From Acidobacteria bacterium UBA6911 (lineage in GTDB: Bacteria; Acidobacteriota; UBA6911): a DNA stretch of 7,383 nt. A model generated the notes under the pieces. It did not search any database and was not told the DNA's origin. It worked only from the letters and a program-made list of their open reading frames with translations. The stretch is taken from assembly GCA_002451015.1 (NCBI GenBank), contig DKBB01000109.1, positions 1 to 7,383 of the forward strand. The letters run 5' to 3'. This document shows, one piece after another, positions 6,438 to 7,383 of the stretch (position 1 is its first letter; each line of letters begins with the position of its first letter). The position numbers and the translations under genes are program-made.

Positions 6438-6525
6438 AAAAAAGGGGACATAATTCCAATTTCTGTCCGTAAGTTACTTTTATATTAACCGTGATTAAGG
6501 AAATTAGTATTATGTCCCCGTTTTT
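6438..6525. repeat. REPIN/MITE-like imperfect inverted repeat with GGGGACATAAT arms
   Basis: The left arm (6444-6463, beginning GGGGACATAAT) pairs with the right arm (6500-6519, ending ATTATGTCCCC): 18 of 20 positions match, the first 11 perfectly. A-run 6438-6443 and T-run 6521-6526 flank the arms and extend the symmetry after one mismatch. The spacer is 36 nt. GGGGACATAAT-type ends are, from memory, typical of dispersed palindromes tied to REP-associated tyrosine transposases (Y1/RAYT) in proteobacterial genomes. No transposase is in the window, so the element would be non-autonomous. In RNA the stem followed by a U-run could also act as a terminator on either strand, here insulating the CBS gene from the NTF2-like cluster. 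Confidence 0.75.
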
Positions 6526-6543
6526 TACTCCCTGCCGTTCCAC

Positions 6544-6811
6544 AGTAATATTATTAAAACCTGTTCTTATGATTTGCGGATAGAGCGGCGGTTAAAGAAT
6601 AATTACTTGCACGGATTTCCGGGGTGAACCGGCGCAGGTTTCTGAAGGTCTGACAGAACCCTGAATATGATTTCCGCAGAGACAGCATCAACTTACATTG
6701 CTTGGTATCGGGGAAAAGCCCTTAATATTCGCCCAAGGCACTACGAATCCCTTCTAAACGGCATGGCCCCCGGCGCTTCGACATTCCCGATGGGTTCGTT
6801 CCTGATATCTT
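6544..6811. other. Intergenic region without a recognised gene
   Basis: This 268-bp stretch lies between the inverted-repeat element and the stop codon of the CBS gene. I see no RNA gene, no intrinsic terminator with a T-run, and no domain. A small hairpin is possible at about 6637-6660 (GGTTTCTG with CAGAACC, one bulge). A plus-strand open frame from 6667 (65 codons) overlaps the CBS gene antiparallel, has no ribosome binding site that stands out, and resembles nothing I know. It may be decayed sequence left by earlier insertions. Confidence 0.5.
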
Positions 6812-7255
6812 CTACAAAAGGTCGGAACGGTAGCGAAAATAGCTTTCAAAGCCCTGTATTTTAGAATCCTGCTCGGCAATAATCACCTTGACCAAATCTC
6901 CTAACGATACAACGCCAACCAGCCGGTTATCGGCAAGCACCGGGAGATGGCGGATGCTTTTCGATGTCATCATCGCCATACACCGCCTGACATCCTGATC
7001 AGCGTCGGTACAGATCACAGGAGACGTCATGATAGACTTGATCTTGGTTTTCTTGGACTCCCGTCCTTTTAGAATGACTTTCCGGGTATAGTCCCGTTCG
7101 GAGATGATGCCGATCAGGTTATCATTCTTAATCACCAGCAGAGCTCCCACTTCCTTCTGGGCCATGAGGTCGATTGCTTCGAACACCGACGCTTCCGGAT
7201 CGATGGACCAGATATCGTTTCCTTTCTCTTGCAAAACATCCTTGACAGGTTTCAT
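6812..7255 (-). CDS. Two-CBS-domain protein
   Basis: The 147-residue cytoplasmic product consists almost only of a CBS pair (Bateman module), which senses adenosine nucleotides or similar ligands; the partner it controls is unknown. CBS1 spans about residues 8-65, with VGALLVI and the motif GIISERDYTRKV (49-60). CBS2 spans about 73-130, beginning SIMTSPVIC and containing MTSKSIRHLPV and GVVSLGDLVK. The order and length match the common stand-alone proteins of this type, although the last stretch (GFESYFRYRSDLL) is slightly longer and more aromatic than the usual tail. ATG at 7253-7255 is the likely start because GAGGT (7261-7265) lies 5 nt before it; a GTG one codon upstream is too close. It has its own promoter and is probably transcribed separately from the genes to its left. 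Confidence 0.95.
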   Translation of the reverse strand: MKPVKDVLQEKGNDIWSIDPEASVFEAIDLMAQKEVGALLVIKNDNLIGIISERDYTRKVILKGRESKKTKIKSIMTSPVICTDADQDVRRCMAMMTSKSIRHLPVLADNRLVGVVSLGDLVKVIIAEQDSKIQGFESYFRYRSDLL

Positions 7256-7293
7256 CACACACCTCTAATGACTTTTAAAGACCATTCAAAGGT

Positions 7294-7322
7294 ATTGTAA
7301 TCGAAATATTTTACATTGACAC
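7294..7322 (-). promoter_or_regulatory. Probable promoter of the CBS-domain gene
   Basis: On the minus strand GTGTCA (7317-7322, 4 of 6 to the -35 consensus) is followed after 17 bp by TACAAT (7294-7299, 5 of 6 to the -10). The spacer is AT-rich. Transcription would start near 7287, about 32 nt before the ATG, with GAGGT as the ribosome binding site. Confidence 0.55.
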
Positions 7323-7335
7323 AAACAGAACACAT

Positions 7336-7383
7336 TTAATGAAAATTTTTTAAAAAGGATTCCCTGATAAAATATCCGGGGTG
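7336..7383. other. AT-rich edge region, possibly the end of an upstream transcript
   Basis: The minus strand reads into the window with a weak stem (CCC/GGG plus GATA/TATC with one mismatch, about 7362-7380) followed after a few bases by CCTTTTT. This could be a poor intrinsic terminator for a gene beyond the right edge. The stem is short and interrupted, so the support is thin. Confidence 0.2.

Noticed and set aside
6346..6543. Minus-strand open frame of 65 codons spanning the inverted repeat
   Set aside because: It is made mostly of the repeat element and promoter region of paralogue A, with no ribosome binding site or family resemblance.
1..7383. CRISPR array, tRNA or rRNA genes, complete insertion sequence
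   Set aside because: No spaced direct repeats, no tRNA cloverleaf or rRNA-like sequence, and no transposase gene were seen in the window.

Overview
The window carries six protein genes, all on the minus strand, so it reads right to left. Codon use, moderate GC content, strong AAGGAG-type ribosome binding sites, a FadE/FadI-type beta-oxidation pair and a REP/RAYT-style inverted repeat point to a Gram-negative proteobacterium. A deltaproteobacterium (Desulfobacterota, Syntrophus/Smithella/Desulfobacter-like) is my best guess, but the sequence cannot fix it. Signal peptides and a lipobox show a cell with a periplasm.

Layout from the right edge. (1) 6812-7255: a stand-alone two-CBS-domain protein with its own promoter at 7294-7322. 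(2) 6331-6811: no gene; it holds an 88-bp REPIN-like inverted repeat (6438-6525), a probable promoter (6394-6423) and a strong RBS for the next gene. (3) 3610-6330: three consecutive genes with gaps of 63 and 66 bp, probably one operon, all encoding exported proteins of the NTF2/SnoaL fold. Two are tandem paralogues of about 335 residues, each apparently made of two NTF2-like halves; the third is a single-domain SnoaL-like lipoprotein. (4) 3100-3609: 510 bp without a gene, with two clear hairpin-forming inverted repeats and a possible promoter for the next operon. (5) 694-3099: fadE, a membrane-anchored long-chain acyl-CoA dehydrogenase. (6) 1-611: the first 203 residues of a FadI-like thiolase that runs off the left edge.

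FadE and the thiolase catalyse the first and last steps of fatty acid beta-oxidation; the missing hydratase/hydroxyacyl-CoA dehydrogenase may lie to the left of the window. The three exported NTF2-like proteins are the least understood part. Their fold often forms a hydrophobic pocket (ketosteroid isomerase, limonene epoxide hydrolase, scytalone dehydratase), so a role in binding or modifying a hydrophobic compound outside the cytoplasm, upstream of beta-oxidation, is possible, but only gene order supports it. The most useful observations are the internal duplication and cysteine pattern of the paralogues and the REPIN-like repeat.
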